A stretch of 64,000 nt of DNA from Trileptium ribeirensis (GCA_030248225.1 JASANE010000631.1:51401-115400); one strand, 5' to 3'. Positions 10,915 to 23,511 are shown, counted from the stretch's first letter. Program-made: numbers and translations. Notes: generated by a model from the sequence alone, not told the origin.

Positions 10915-11794
10915 CCAAATTATTGAAATTTGGTTTGTTCGTCGATAGCGAATAAATGTAGTTAACATCTCGATTTCCACCTGTAACGCAAAAAGATTCG
11001 GCGACCCAGGCTACAGCTCGGTAAGACAACCGGCAGCATGGAGGCGTGACTTGAAAGCGGTGATGGATGGAGCTGACACCACGGAGCCCGGTACCTGATT
11101 CCAGCCGTTAATGACACGATATGCGAACGAATAACGGGCACAGTCAAGTCTGGGATAGAGCATAGGTCGCAATTTGTATGCATGTCCTCGTCAGTTATCA
11201 TGGGGAGCGAACTCGAACCAATTACCGGTTGGGAAATAAACTACTGCGAACAGCGCTAAAGATCATGATCAAACCCGCTCGGTAGCGCCGAGTAGAAAGC
11301 GTCTGCAGTTTCAAAGCTCGTAAACTGTTTTCATACGAAATGTCTGACAAGCCCAATACCGTTTTTGTTGCACGACGTTGTACACGTTCAACAAGTTGAA
11401 TGTCTCGTTGATAATGAGGACACCACGTGCTTAAAGCATATTCTAGAATAGACTTTAGGATCGTCTTGTACAAAAGAAGAAACATTTCTTTATTGAGGAA
11501 CCTTAATGATCTTTTGATACACCAGAGGATATAATATGCCCGGCGTACTAAATCAGCGCAATGTAGAGGCGATTTCAAATCTGATGAAATAATAGCTCCC
11601 AGGTCCTTTTCTGGGCGTTTATTTGGTATTGTTTCATCTGCAAGTGTGTTTGTATGGCATGGATTTGTCCTTCCAAAATGGAGGCAAGACGACTTATGTA
11701 CACTAAATGACATACACCACATTGATGCCCATGCCCCAAAAGCATCTATCTCTATGTCTTTTGCGAATGAATACCAGTAAAGAGAAAATCCCAT
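10915..11794 (-). mobile_element. 3' end of CR1/L2-like LINE, 5'-truncated
   Basis: Non-LTR retrotransposon, minus strand. The frame 11222-11794 encodes the part just after the catalytic loop of the reverse transcriptase: a Trp-x3-Met-x-Phe...Lys-x-Ser-x2-Leu-His-Phe-Gly-Arg block, an x-Asp-Leu-Gly-x2-Ile-x-Ser-Asp-Leu block, a Leu-Tyr-Lys-Thr...Leu-Glu-Tyr-Ala...Trp thumb motif, and Val-Glu-Arg-Val-Gln-Arg-Arg-Ala-Thr-Lys. After a frame change, coding resumes at about 11200 with Arg-Tyr-Ser-Phe-Ala-Tyr-Arg-Val-Ile-Asn and stops at 11011. The fingers, palm with YADD box and endonuclease are absent: typical 5' truncation. The 3' UTR probably ends near 10915. Confidence 0.8.
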
Positions 11795-13199
11795 GATGTT
11801 TATTTAAAAACCAGCCTAAGGAACTTAAAACTTACGTACTCTCAATCGTTTTAACTTTAATAGTTTTACACAGACAGCGCACTCAAAAGATATGGTAAAT
11901 GATAAAACTACATGGGCAACAGCTCGGAGGAAGGACCCCTTGCTCCGGCACCTGAGCCTCATTAGTTCGTCCCTGTGCGCTACCGACCTTAATAGGCTTA
12001 CGTACATGGTGGTCAGCTTTATCTGTCATTAGTACTGGAAAAGGGAGAGCTCGGGGAAGAGCAAAGAAATGAAGCTGTATGTAAGAAAAGCCCCTCTAGT
12101 GAGACCCTCATCGCGTACTGAATAGTTTCCTTCGAGGAAAAAGGGTGACCCAACAAGGTGATCGGAACATATCCATGCTGTATGCCGGAAAAACACCCAA
12201 AAAAAGGAAACGGGCATTAAAACGGATCTCGTGTGCTGCTCGCAGGACTTTCGGTTCACAAAGGCTCAACATACATCATGCAGGTTTTCGATCGAGGACG
12301 CACCATTTCGCTGGTGAGTCCAAATAATGTAGGTCAACCTAACGCTTCCTAGTAACATAAGCCTTGTGTTTTAAGGCGCAAAGGGGTCGTGACGTTTTGC
12401 CTTGACTAGTAGCCCCCACGAGCACATAGTCTAGATGCAGAATTACCGATTTAAACCTATGATTAACTATTTGACCGCAAGCAGTACAGACCTCACTGCT
12501 GTGTCCTGCGCCACCCGACGGTCAGGGCAAACCAGGCTTCTGTCCCACAATGCTTGGGAGGAAAACCAGGTCGCATCGCGAGCGTGCCCTGGGACGTCGC
12601 AGAGCGGGCAGTGGAGGGACTTCTTCCAAAATTTCACCGTGAGCCGAAAGAATACAAACTCATCGGCAGTTGGTCTTATAAATTGCCGTATTGCTTGTTA
12701 CATTTCTTACCCAGATTTTATGTTAGCCTCTCCCCGCACACAATTATCATTTAACTCTCAAAAACGTTCAACTCCCGAAAAGTTATGTCAAGACACGACC
12801 ACGAAAACCAGGCACTATAACAAACGCTGCTGACGACTATGGTCTCGTCCAAGGGGTTGAGGTGTACAAGTCTGCATTTAGACGCTATAAAATTTAGCTT
12901 AGAACCTAACTACTGTTTCGTTTTGCACCCACTTTCTACCTACCCAGACTACATGAATCTCTGTTTCCCGCCATGACGGAAGGGGAAGCCTCAATCAACT
13001 AGAAACATGGAAGGGCAACCCAACAAAAACTCTTCCTCAAAAGCAAAAGCTTACAAATTTAAGATAAGGTATTTAAAACCCCATATATATACATATACTG
13101 GCACCGACAACAAACCCTTGAAAATTCAAAGACGAATACGCTGTACATTGTGATAAGCACTTACAATGAAGCTGGCAAAACGTACTAAAACGCCGCCTA
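11795..13199. other. Unassigned sequence between LINE and dispersed repeat
   Basis: Slightly GC-richer, with short open frames of no recognised family. A 24-bp block at 12768-12791 (TTCAACTCCCGAAAAGTTAT) recurs near 29641 with few changes, so part of this is dispersed repeat. A small (AT)n patch is at 13082-13097. Confidence 0.35.
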
Positions 13200-13705
13200 C
13201 AACGGTTATAACAACCAAAACGCCGATACTGGGGACATCGGCCGAGCAACGCAAGAGGCATAAAAACAACCTAAACCTCTTGATACTGGTCGGGAGGCAA
13301 ATTTTCTGAGCAGCCAAATATATTGGCCAGGGCGAGTATGTAAATTAATAATATTTTTTTTTTATTTTATTATAATTTTTAAGAGCTTGGTGTGGCGTAG
13401 GCTGAAGAGAATGGGGCTCGGCTTTCTCTCGGGCGAGTCGCCTATGATCGACAGTAAAAGCCGGTTGGGTGATTAGCCTCCTAGAGGCTGTTTTCGGGGG
13501 CGGACATGGAAGTTTTTGTTGTGTTGCAATATGGTTATTTGGGTCCTATACCCAACCGAGGGGCAGGGTGGTCCTGGGGATGGTTTTTACTGATAGTTTG
13601 GAACACTTTGGTGATGTGGAGCCCTAAAAATCGGGGAGTTTGAGTGTTCTTGGTATGGCGTTTATACATTGAAACTAGGCTACCCTGGCGAGCATTGGTG
13701 AGTAT
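13200..13705. repeat. Dispersed repeat copy 1, left part
   Basis: Blocks such as CAACCTAAACCT, GGTCGG, and a later GAGGCTGTTTTCGGGGGCGG patch occur in the same order in the sequence 20605-21180 (CAACCTAAACCT, GGTCGGCG, GAGGCAGTTTTACGTGGTCGG). An AT run lies at 13349-13380. The repeat is interrupted at 13706 by the Merlin element and appears to continue after 15116. No protein is recognisable. Confidence 0.5.
13697..13705. repeat. 9-bp target site duplication (left) of Merlin element
   Basis: GGTGAGTAT immediately precedes the left inverted repeat and is repeated exactly at 15117-15125. Confidence 0.9.
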
Positions 13706-13933
13706 GGCGGAGGTGAAGCAGAATGACACCCCAAGAAATTGGCCCAAAATTTACTCACTTATGTAATTTGGGGCGCTGATCACGAATCTGGCCTCCGTTT
13801 CCCTGTATGTCCTCTGGTTCCCAAGATATGACCTATTGAATTTGGCCCTATGTTTTGCTGTGCTCGTTCACTCACTCACTGTAGGTCGACTCGGCAGCCG
13901 TCAGTAACTTGATGTGAGAACGCATCGCGTATA
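13706..13933. repeat. Left terminal inverted repeat of Merlin element
   Basis: Begins GGCGGAGGTGAAGCAGAATG and runs to the GCATCGCGTATA at 13922-13933; matches the complement of 14889-15116 over its full 228 bp with scattered mismatches. Confidence 0.9.
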
Positions 13934-14060
13934 ATGATAACGCGTATGTACTGTATATATATTATACGGTAATGTGCAGCACGCATACGTAATATGTAGC
14001 TCCCGGGTTAGGCACATAACGTAGCATGCAAACTTGTACACCAGCTATTGGGAGAGAAAA

Positions 14061-14155
14061 TTTACTGAGAAAGATTTTCTCACGCCCTTGTCTGTCGTTT
14101 GCATCCGTTTTTACTGAGAAATATTTTCTCACGCCATTGTCTTTCGTTTGCATCA
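14061..14155. repeat. Two-unit direct repeat inside Merlin element
   Basis: Two 49-bp-spaced units, each with TTTACTGAGAAA(G/T)ATTTTCTCACGCC followed by TTGTCT(G/T)TCGTTTGCATC. Each contains an inverted GAGAAA...TTTCTC. Confidence 0.85.
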
Positions 14156-14185
14156 TTTTTCTTGTTCGAAGTTGCATTTGTGTCG

Positions 14186-14377
14186 ATGGCTGTTTTTGGT
14201 CCTGCCTACCCTGTTGCTTTCACCGTGTACGACATCAACGATTTGTTCCGTTTCAAATCTGACAATGCAGGGTGTATAAATGGTCTAATTGAGATTGGTG
14301 TCTTGAAGCGAAAAAGGTGCTGCCGGCGATTATGCCAGTTGGGAGAGTGTCAGGTAAGCTTCAAATGCAATATTTAA
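14186..14377 (+). pseudogene. Merlin transposase N-terminal fragment
   Basis: Starting at the ATG at 14186, the frame ends in Gly-Leu-Ile-Glu-Ile-Gly-Val-Leu-Lys-Arg-Lys-Arg-Cys-Cys, which resembles the start of IS1595/ISXO2-like transposases, where a Leu-x-Glu-x-Gly-Leu/Val-Leu-Lys helix leads into a Cys-x2-Cys zinc ribbon. Here the ribbon is decayed and the frame soon diverges. Similarity is judged by eye. Confidence 0.6.
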
Positions 14378-14601
14378 CCCGTGCTTCACCCGGCTCCATC
14401 CAATATCGGAGTTTAAATAATTCGGAGTATTTTCACAGTTTTTTATTTTCTTTTTATGTCAGTCGAGGCGGAGCTGATGATCGAAATTCAAAATTTTTTC
14501 ACCGAACGGTGTCTAATGACCCTACAGTTTCATTTCCAGCAAAAAGTAAAACAAGCGAAAATTTTCTTCGCCTCACGCCAAAATAACCCATTGTTTTACA
14601 A

Positions 14602-14706
14602 CAAGTCATTCCTGCCCTTTGCGACGAATTCATGTGGCGTGAACGGTTGGGGCGGCAGCCACAACAGGCGTGGATGAACATTTTGTTGGTGATTGCCCGA
14701 GCCTAA
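14602..14706 (+). pseudogene. Merlin transposase C-terminal fragment
   Basis: This 35-codon stretch ends at TAA 14704-14706 and carries Asp-Glu-Phe-Met-Trp-Arg-Glu-Arg, the hallmark near the C-terminus of IS1595/Merlin transposases (the final catalytic-domain helix), followed by a short amphipathic tail. The catalytic Asp and Glu/His regions that should lie between 14377 and 14602 are not recognisable. Confidence 0.75.
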
Positions 14707-14888
14707 TTGTTATTGTTTGCTCGTCACTACTGATCAGATGTTTGAATTCGTGTTAACTTTCAAACTTTTCACTATTTTACAAAGTAAAAATGCAAATGCA
14801 CCGCATTACTTGTATCAACTGAACATTGGTAATTATAGCTGAACAGCAATGCAAGTCGCAATAAGAAAGCGTAAAAATAAAATAAAAA

Positions 14889-15116
14889 TATACGCGATGC
14901 GTTCTCACATCAAGTTACTGACGGCTGTCGAGTCGACCTACGGTGAGTGAGCGAACGAGCACAGCAAACCACAGGGCCAAATTCAGTAGGTCATATCTCG
15001 GGAACCAGGGGCCATGCAGGGAAACGGAGGCCAGATTCGTGATCAGCGCCCCAAATTACACAAGTGTGTAAATTTTGGGGCAATTTCTTGGGGTGTCATT
15101 CTGCTTCACCTCCGCC
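14889..15116. repeat. Right terminal inverted repeat of Merlin element
   Basis: Complement of the left repeat; ends CATTCTGCTTCACCTCCGCC at 15116, directly followed by the second GGTGAGTAT (15117-15125). Confidence 0.9.
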
Positions 15117-15125
15117 GGTGAGTAT

Positions 15126-18100
15126 TCCCTAGGCCCGATATCGCTTTTCGGCAGCCTTACGGTTCGTCTTTAACAGACAGGAACTCTCCGCAGCCCTGGA
15201 GACAGGCTAAAGCTGGAAATTTGGCGATATAAAAGTACAGTTTTATTTTGGTCTATAAGATAGTGGTTAGAGGTCTCGTGCTGGTTAGTGTTGGTGGGGA
15301 CGATAATGTGCAAACTTAGACATATATAATTGTGGGAAGATTAGGACGTTACTGTGAACACTTTTACATATATAAAACAAATAATGATCGGCAGTATAAT
15401 ATTGCAACATTTCATGACTGATGCGCTCTGTGATCGAGACAGCTGGGACGCGAAATTAGGGCCTGAGTCTTTAGAAAAATATTCCAGCCGGCGTTCTGGA
15501 CCCTATCCAAGCACGCATCAGTGGACCGCTTAACATAGTTTTATAAAACATTACATTTCTATAATTGCCCGCTACACTTTTTCGCCAGGTATATACATAA
15601 ATACATTTCAGTATACTATAGATACATTTACCTGATTGACCTGGGTTGGTACTACACCCAAGGCCAAATTAGATTTCAGGTGTCGAGCACTGTTTTGATG
15701 TCTATTGGCAGATTATTAGAAACACTTGACTCGGCCTACCGATGGAGCGTGATTTAACAACAGCATGATTTCGATGAAATACGCGTTTTTGAATCAAGTG
15801 CCTAAAACGTCCAAAATACCACTTTTGACACCATTTGCGGACGTCCAAAACGTCCAAAATTCACGAAGAATTAATTTATTAGTGCCAAACAGGTTTATTG
15901 TTGTCACGCTCCATAATGTCCACGGGTATTTTCTAGAGTAAATTTTGAGATTCATCCAAAAGTATTTTGGAGGATTTGAAAACGGGCTGAACTGGGATGA
16001 CTAAAATTCCTTGGCAGAGATTCTGGGAAATTATATATTCTTAAAACTTTGGTTCTCTAATTTTATAATGAGGTAGTGTCGCACACTCTTACTTTCTAAA
16101 GTTATAATGTAACGACCCTCAAGGTTAGTTGGGACAGTACGATAAGCGTTTGTTGAAGAACTGGCGTCCTAACTTGGTGTGGCTGAATTTTTGTCTTGTA
16201 AGTTAGAAAGGGTTATGGGGTCTGTAGCCCGATCGGTGCAACAGCGTACCTGAAAGAAATATAACGGATGTAGTTTTAAACATTTATAAGATTGTAAATT
16301 TTGCAAAACGGAAGAAACTGAAATGGGTTTTCGTGAGTGTTGATTATTTTCGGAATTTGACACCTTAGGGTGACCTTTCTTCTTTCGGGTTCTCAACTCT
16401 TTTGGTTTGGACGTTTTTTCACTATTAGAATTAAGACCATTTATGATCAGTTTCACTGCAATTCCTGGATTATGGTTAATAGTTATTTGTCTGACTGATT
16501 CGCTATAAGGCGTGTGTGGCAGGGTTGTCCTCTATGCCTACATTGTATTGTAATTGCTCTACAGATGGATGCCAATAGCTTGAGAGATTAAACAATTGGA
16601 TATTACACTCGATATATTCCAACGCCCAACCTTCGGAATAGATAGCCCATATTCAAAAGCAATGCTTTGAACAAAGACTAATGCATATTTCGCTGTAATA
16701 ATGTTTTTAGAATAGTTGGCTCTAGCCTCAATGTTTTGTCGAGCACGTGTAGATCTGTGATATGCGTGCATCACTGATATCATACTGAGATTTCAGATAT
16801 GGCTGCGAAAGTAATTTCCGTACCAGGTCCGAGAAATCAGCCGGCTTCGTTTGGCTAATCTATGCTTAAAGGCAACTGCGTTAAACTTTAATCGTTTCAG
16901 CACAGCATCTAGTAATATGTTTACCGGATTTTGGGTACTGTTTGCGATAAAAAAACACGAGTTTAGGATGACATTCGCTGAGTAACCATCTCCTTGCCGA
17001 TTTACTTCTGTGCGTGAGTTTAGACCTTTAGGGTATATGTGATAACTCTATAATGGACAGTAGTAACTCTGAACTGAACCTAAGCCAAATTAATTTATGA
17101 AATAAATGGTTAAGCTTTTCCAAGCATGAATATCCTCCCGCTCGTTCGATTTTAGATTTAAAGCTAAGAAAATAGAATCTTCATTTTAATTTCAATTATC
17201 AGTCATTCTTGACGGGTTTTCAGTGTCACTGCGTATGGCCGCAGTAAACAGTTCGCTCAATTCTTAGCCTTTTGATAATTGAGGCCCCCTGTACTCTATT
17301 GATATTAGCTGCACCACCATTCTCTAGTTGTGGTGCCCTGACAACCCCGGTGAACCGCTAGTTGACCTAAGGAACCGCTTAGCTTAGTAGGCTGCCGGCG
17401 GGTTTTCCAGGATGTTCAGCATGGCAACTATGTTGGCCCAGGTTCCTAGTGGTATAGAGGTCCCCCAGAGGTAGGGTCAACCCCTAAGTCTGCTTACAGC
17501 TTTTAAGACTGAGCCGTCTTTCCTTCATGGTTTCGAGACTCCTAGTGATCCCGGGTTCCTGTATTTTGATCCTGGCTAAAAAATCTATCGGTTCCTTTAT
17601 CGTGTTCCTACTCGTGGATCATTTTGGTTGCGTACTCCGGTTTACCTAAAACTCGTGAAAGCTAATACGGATAGCGGACCGACGCTGGGGAGCTGCCTCA
17701 AAAGCCCTGTATTTTATTTATGTTGTACCTAATAGTTCTAGTTTTTTTGGTAGAATAAAAGTTGGCTGCAGTTGTTTTAGTCGGGAACCTTGAATGAGCA
17801 TCTATTTCCTAATGAAGTTTCACCGCTTATCCTACACCTAAAATAGACCTGGTTTAAACGTAGACTCATTTAATTTGCACAAGAACACATATCGCTTTTA
17901 ACACACCAAAAGGACGCTTCAAACGTTTATTTTGTCTAGGTGAACACAAATATATGTATGTCATAAAACAAAATATATATATTTAACCAAACTACGCGTA
18001 CCGCCTTTTCCTTGTTTCGATGTCCCCGAAACGAGCTTACTTTATTTCGCTAATTCTTGCCCTGATCACATTTCCGATGCATCAGGCCAGCCGGTAACGT

Positions 18101-19800
18101 GCCCTTTGTATCCGAGTCGTTGAGCCTGGAGTTACCCGCGAATAGTCTATCACAGCCACACGATACTGCTCTGGTTTGTACCGAAAATGATTCGCACTGC
18201 GACATTTGGGAAGCTAGCAATGATAATATAAGTCGGGAAGCCAATGCCGCGCCTCCTGCCAAACAGTGCGACGTTGCCTGTCTTCCTCGCTATCCGACGT
18301 TAAAAGCGTGATTCCGACGAGAACCATTACCGTGAAGGTACGGCTAGTATCCGTCTTGAAATTGTTTTTATTTGTATCTGAGTTTTGGGGACGACGAGCT
18401 CCTCGCGCGAGCAGGGCTCGGTTACAAGGGAGCGACCTAAGCTAAATTTTTGAACAGCTCAATCAGTTAGTGATCGCGGCTGACTCCATCTATTTTTTAG
18501 TCCAGAACAATTTCTCAGCACTCCGTAGCGATGCTACCATTTCTTCAGGTCCGCAGCCATTTGCACCACTCAAGTCACGGCATGGGGTCGCTTAGCTCTT
18601 TAGCTAACGATTTTCGTATGAAAAAAAACCCTGACGGTGAATGTAACACGTTTACCAAGACCATCATCATTAAGATTTTCAGCTCCTTGCGCAAATGACT
18701 GCGTCCTGCCTTCGTCATTATTCAGGTTAGGTCCTATTGATTGCTCTGTTGCTCCTAGAGCCACCCGCGCATCACCGTCGCACGGAAGGACCCCGTATTT
18801 GCCTTAGATTAAGGCTACGTGGACAATTCCTGCACGCGCCGTAAATTTTGTTCGATGACCCTTGATGCTGTGAAACCGGGACGGTGATCGCGACTGCCTT
18901 CATGTTCAACCTAAAATGCTCACTCTGATGCACCTCCTCACGCACGAGCAACCCTTTTTCTGTTTGTTTTCCCACTGAAAATCCTATACACCAATATATA
19001 GTAAACCCGGGTAATCTCGACAACTTGAAACTTGAACGCGTATTTCTTGCTCTAAAATAAATAATTTTTATATATTTTTATATCGTAACATAGCTACTGC
19101 TGCCGACTGTATGCCTGTGTAGAAAAATTCTGTATTTTATAAATTTTTAGTTCAGTTTTGTGTACAAAATTGCTATTGTCGAGAATACCCGGAATTTCTG
19201 ACTAGATACTTTGTTTCAAAGGTTAAGTTTGTGGACCTAGATTTTGCTGTTACCTTAAGAAATGTTGAAATTTTTTTTCACAGATTTGTCGTAAATGACC
19301 CAAATTTTTTGAATATGTAACTTTATTTCCTGTAATTGGAACAAGTATATCAATACTAGGGTTTTTGCAAAACCTTCGAATTTTGATGTGCTCTGGCTAT
19401 TGCCGACACTTTATCTGGGTAATGTTGATATTTCAGGGTAATGTCGATAATACATATTACTGAGAAGTCATCGGTCGCAGGCACAGACACTAGAGTTTAA
19501 AGAATGTTCATGTTGCGCATTTTTGACAATTTATTATTTGTACATCATTTCATATTTTGTTGCATATATTTTGAGAATTTATTTGTGCATCATTTCATAT
19601 TTCTTTCATTAAAGGTTTTTCAATTGGTATCGCTTTTTAGTAGTGTTCAGGTTGTTCAAAATTCAGTTGCACGAGCATTATAAAATTGATACTGACGTTA
19701 TAAATTTGCTTAGATAAATTTTTGGGTTGGAAACCCGTAATGTAGTCTGTATTAAGTTTTTCAACAACTATTTCTATATAACTATGGTTTTTAACAGCTG
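15126..19800. other. Mixed AT-rich spacer and GC-richer repeat debris
   Basis: 15126-15230 likely continues dispersed repeat copy 1. Near 15800-15860 the phrase ACGTCCAAAACGTCCAAAA is repeated. 17280-17700 is GC-richer, and its segment GTCAACCCCTAAGTCTGCTT (about 17477) resembles TTGACATCTAAACCTGCTTA near 56092, pointing to a dispersed family. 18000-18420 and 18740-19020 are also GC-richer with short open frames of unknown origin. No protein family is recognised. Confidence 0.35.
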
Positions 19801-19810
19801 GAAACATGCT

Positions 19811-19922
19811 GTCGAGTTTACCCGGAAATGTCGAGTTTGGCCGGACTATTGTCGGGTTTACACAGAATTGGCTATATGTATTACTATAGGGGAGGGTCGA
19901 ACTGTCGGCATTACACGGGTTT
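19811..19922. repeat. Degenerate ~20-bp GTCGAGTTTACCCGG repeats
   Basis: Units start near 19811, 19830, 19851 and, more loosely, 19887; a further unit GTCGAGAATACCCGG lies at about 19178. They are short and diverged and may be leftovers of a longer satellite. Confidence 0.5.
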
Positions 19923-21180
19923 ACTATATATATATACATATATTTCTATGTGCATATACGCACACATCGGGCCTCGACAAATGAAACAAAACCTGCCCGA
20001 TGAGCGGGAAAAAGTCGAGAACACGGTCGGGTCAGTATTAACGAGCAATTTTGTCAGTATCGAAATTTTAGGTGGGCACATCATTTGCTGCACGCGTAGC
20101 ATCCTTCGGACGCTGCTACGCCCACAAAGGAGGCCCTTATCAGATCAAAAGATCCCGAGAAAGCGTAACGTCCAGGCGAGGCTTTCCACTGTTGCAGCAC
20201 GGCGAGAAGCCTCCCTGGGTAAACCGAAAACTACGAAGACAACGAAGCGCCAAATAAGAAAACGAAAACAAAAATTTATTCTGGTGGCGATAACCGTCCA
20301 AAAATCACCCTAAGTTTTAACAAGCTCTATCTCAACTGCCTCCGATTGCTGCATCTTGCCATCTTCTTTTATACTGTGATCTACGCCTCCTTATCTGTCC
20401 CCTAAATAATTCTATCTTTCTAAAATCAGACGAGAAATGTCAGCCTTATCTACACGCATACAGACGTTCATACAATACAGCTACAGATGAACATACACAT
20501 ATTGGTATTTAAGTAAAGGCGCAAAAACATTCAAACTCTACAATAGTAAACGACAACAACACGACGAACATATGACATCGGCTGGCTTGTAATGGCGGTG
20601 AATAATGACGACCAAAACACATTGTCCGTGGGGCGCGGCATCATATGAGGAGAAAAGCAACCTAAACCTCGCGGTGGTCGGCGCGAAGTTTTGATAAGAG
20701 AAGAAATATATCATCGTTCAGGGCACTAGATTTTATTAAGAATATCGGCACCTTTTTGCCCATTTTAGGTTAACGGTAAGTAGCAGGCGGTCGGGGCGGA
20801 ATCAGATTCTTTCCATGACAGGCCGGCCTAGATAAATTTAGTTTGATGATAGCTTCAATAGATTGCCTGGTAGAGGCAGTTTTACGTGGTCGGCATATCA
20901 AAATTTAGGGTCCCAAGGGAGTAAGGAGTCCTGGGAGGATCCGTGGGGGCATGTGGCCCCTGGTTTATGGCGGAACAGATAGTACAGGATCCCATAGATG
21001 GGTGGAGCTCTAAAACGGGAGTTTTGATTAATTTGGTTGTGAATCGAGACTTTGAAATTTGGGTGTTTAAGCGCCTAGTTGGGAGATCATTAGCACTTAT
21101 GGGTGAGGGATGGACTGTCGCGAACGCCTGATTTATAAGCCCTGGAGGTCCCTAATGATAATTTCATGGCCCCTTTATAC
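19923..21180. repeat. Dispersed repeat copy 2 and adjoining sequence
   Basis: 20605-21180 matches 13200-13700 in block order (CAACCTAAACCT, GGTCGG, GAGGCAGTTTT). Ahead of it, 20090-20115 can form a CGTAGC...GCTACG hairpin, and 20072-20313 has a basic open frame of no recognised family. TA-rich microsatellite-like sequence lies at 19923-19950. Confidence 0.45.
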
Positions 21181-22660
21181 CCTGGGTATAAGGAAACACC
21201 ATAATTTTGGGATTTAAATTTCCCATGTGAAAAGATGTTCTAAGTAAATTCTGTTGATTTTCCTTCATCCTAAGATCTTTTTCTATCAAATATCCACTTA
21301 ATCATTTATCTAACGATCATCTGATTACTTCGGCGTGTCAGGACAGACCCAATTTTGATGGTTTAAACGTTATGAAATGTTCTCGGCCCACGTTGATAAA
21401 ACCATGCACCATGTCACCTCCTATCCGTACACCATCCTATCTTTCATGCCACCCTAACCGTACACTACCTACTACAATATGCAAAGCACTGTATCAGTTT
21501 TAGGCATGCGTACCAGGATCAGTCTCAGGGCACCGACATAACTAATTTTTGCCGATGTTCGTGAAAGTTGCAGACCATTGTCCCTGGCTCATCCGGGCGC
21601 GCACCCTTTCTAAGGCACAACTACATCTGATAATAATACCCGATAATAATACAACACATTCATGATTTCGATGATTGACCGGAGACCTACAAATCGGGGT
21701 TATGAGAGCTTGGTTATGACGTGAAGATCAACCCATTCGGGCAGGTGGCGCGTGACCGTATGTATACAATAAAATAACAAGGTATATTTATTTCACATTT
21801 ATAAGCAAATTAGTACCTGGATCACGCTCCACGGGTATTCGATCATCCATTGGATTAAAATTGTGCCAGTTTTTTCCTTCCTTAAGTAATTGTAAAGTAT
21901 AAGAAAAACTGGGGCTGGTACAGTATACCCCGAACATAGTTACAAGAAATATTTCCTGTGAAATTTTTGTACTCAATGAAATTTTGAATTTTGAAAATCA
22001 CTAATAATTTCCTAACGATATAAACTGGGAAGAATTTTCTACCTATTGAAGGAAATGTTTCCTTATCATATTTAAGAATATTTTCCTAACTATATTAGGG
22101 ATGAGAAATTCCGAAAATATATAGTTAAATACTAATGTAATTAGTTCGCACGTCCGTTGTTATTAGAAATTTCAAAACTTTAAATTTTTTCTGCAAAATC
22201 ATGTGATAGACTTCAACACACTGATGTTATAGATATCCCAATACTTTTGAAAAACATTTTTTGGAGTATGAAATTTCGTTGTAAAAAATAGACGTGTTAT
22301 AAGTCTTTCAACACATCGTAAATCGCTGGGAAATAATGGTCTTCCCTTCGATTTTTCTCAAGTTTTTATCGGTGACGTCGCTCAGATTTTGTTCAAGGTT
22401 TATAAACAATGTTTCCGGAATGGATATCTCTCTAGACATGTGCATTATGGATTATAAACCCCGTTATACAAAAACAAAGGCGATCTATCCGAGATTCAAA
22501 ATTAGCGGCCTATTACGATTTTGAATTGTGCTTGCAAAATATTATCTAAAAGTTTTATTTTAAGACTCAAAAATATAATTTCAAACGTAGTGAACCTGAA
22601 TCGAAATATGTGCTGTACCAGAAAGGGTCATCTTTGATCGAATGATCAATTGATTGTACA
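21181..22660. other. AT-rich region with one copy of a 160-bp repeat
   Basis: No gene recognised. The sequence holds the first copy (21979-22161) of the repeat pair described separately. Confidence 0.4.
21979..22161. repeat. Dispersed repeat pair, copy 1
   Basis: Shares CTAATAATTTCCTAAC at 22001, TTTTCCTAACTATATTAGGGA and the end block TTAGTT(C/T)GCACGT(C/G)CGTTGTT with 25797-25978, same orientation. The core of both copies is 161 bp long. Confidence 0.75.
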
Positions 22661-22668
22661 ATGTAGTT

Positions 22669-23511
22669 CATACATGCTGGCAGGGGGGGTAGGGGGGTAA
22701 CCCCCCTGAGGTCCGGACCCCCCCTGAGGCCGAAAAGTCCAGGGGGTTACCCCCCCCCCCGCGGTGCGCAGCTCAAAACTTGCGCAAATTGTGCCTGCTT
22801 GTTGCTAGTGGTGCATATGCAGCTGTAAATTTGTGGAAAGCTTTTTGTTGAAAGACGTGATTCCCTGAAATAAAAGTTAACCGAAATACTTATTTATATA
22901 CTAACTAGATTTAGATTAGACATTGAATGTCTGCTATGGTCCACGGTGGATTAACCACGAACTCAGCACTAAAATAGCACTGGAACACTCCATAGCCGTA
23001 GGAGTCGCACCCGATAGCTCAGCAGACAAAAGCCACGGGCGAGCTTTCTTATGCCACAGACCCATACCACATGAAATTGCTCAATTTTTACTTAGTTGTC
23101 ATTTCATTTGTTTCTGAATTTGAGAGATTTCCTATTTGAGAGATCAGTGATTGCTCAAATAATTTACAATTACAATACAAATTATTACATGCACAGAGAT
23201 GCTTTTTAGACGCTGTTTAGGCAGGGATAGAGTAAAATAACTGAAAGAATTACTGTAGATCAACAAATACGGTGAAAAAACATGCGCAATGTGCGCCTTC
23301 GCGTTTCTTGCGGTGCATGTAGACAAACTGAACACGTAGGTGAAAAATATACATCCGACGATCAAAAAAAAAAGGTCCTCACGGGACCGACCCCCCCTAG
23401 ACAAATTTGGCCGGCCAGGGGGGGTAACCCCCCTGAGATGGCCGCGACCCACGCCCCCCCGTGGGGGCCTCTACCCCCCCCCCCCGGCATGACCGACCGT
23501 CGGCATGTATG
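22669..23511. mobile_element. G/C-run small inverted-repeat element (843 bp) with 8-bp TSD
   Basis: Ends are CATACATGCTGGC and the complement of CATACATGCCGAC. A perfect 8-bp duplication ATGTAGTT flanks it at 22661-22668 and 23512-23519. Both subterminal zones carry long G or C runs (22682-22760, 23385-23485) in an otherwise AT-rich region. No transposase is visible inside. The 8-bp duplication and CA start would fit P-like or other 8-bp-TSD superfamilies; the superfamily is undetermined. Confidence 0.8.

Larger units (their letters stand above)
13706..15116 (+). mobile_element. Merlin (IS1016/IS1595-like) DNA transposon, 1411 bp
   Basis: Two 228-bp terminal inverted repeats enclose a degenerate transposase and are flanked by identical 9-bp duplications (GGTGAGTAT). 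Merlin elements are known for 8-9 bp duplications, ends starting GG, and an IS1016-type transposase; all three fit. Coding pieces of both the N- and C-terminus are present but the catalytic middle is missing, so the copy is non-autonomous. Long inverted repeats make it a potential fold-back structure. Confidence 0.8.

Noticed and set aside
16169..16456. Minus-strand 95-codon Lys/Ser/Asn-rich frame with an internal TTTCTTTCAG-like acceptor
   Set aside because: Low complexity, no second splice border and no family recognised; not enough to call an exon.
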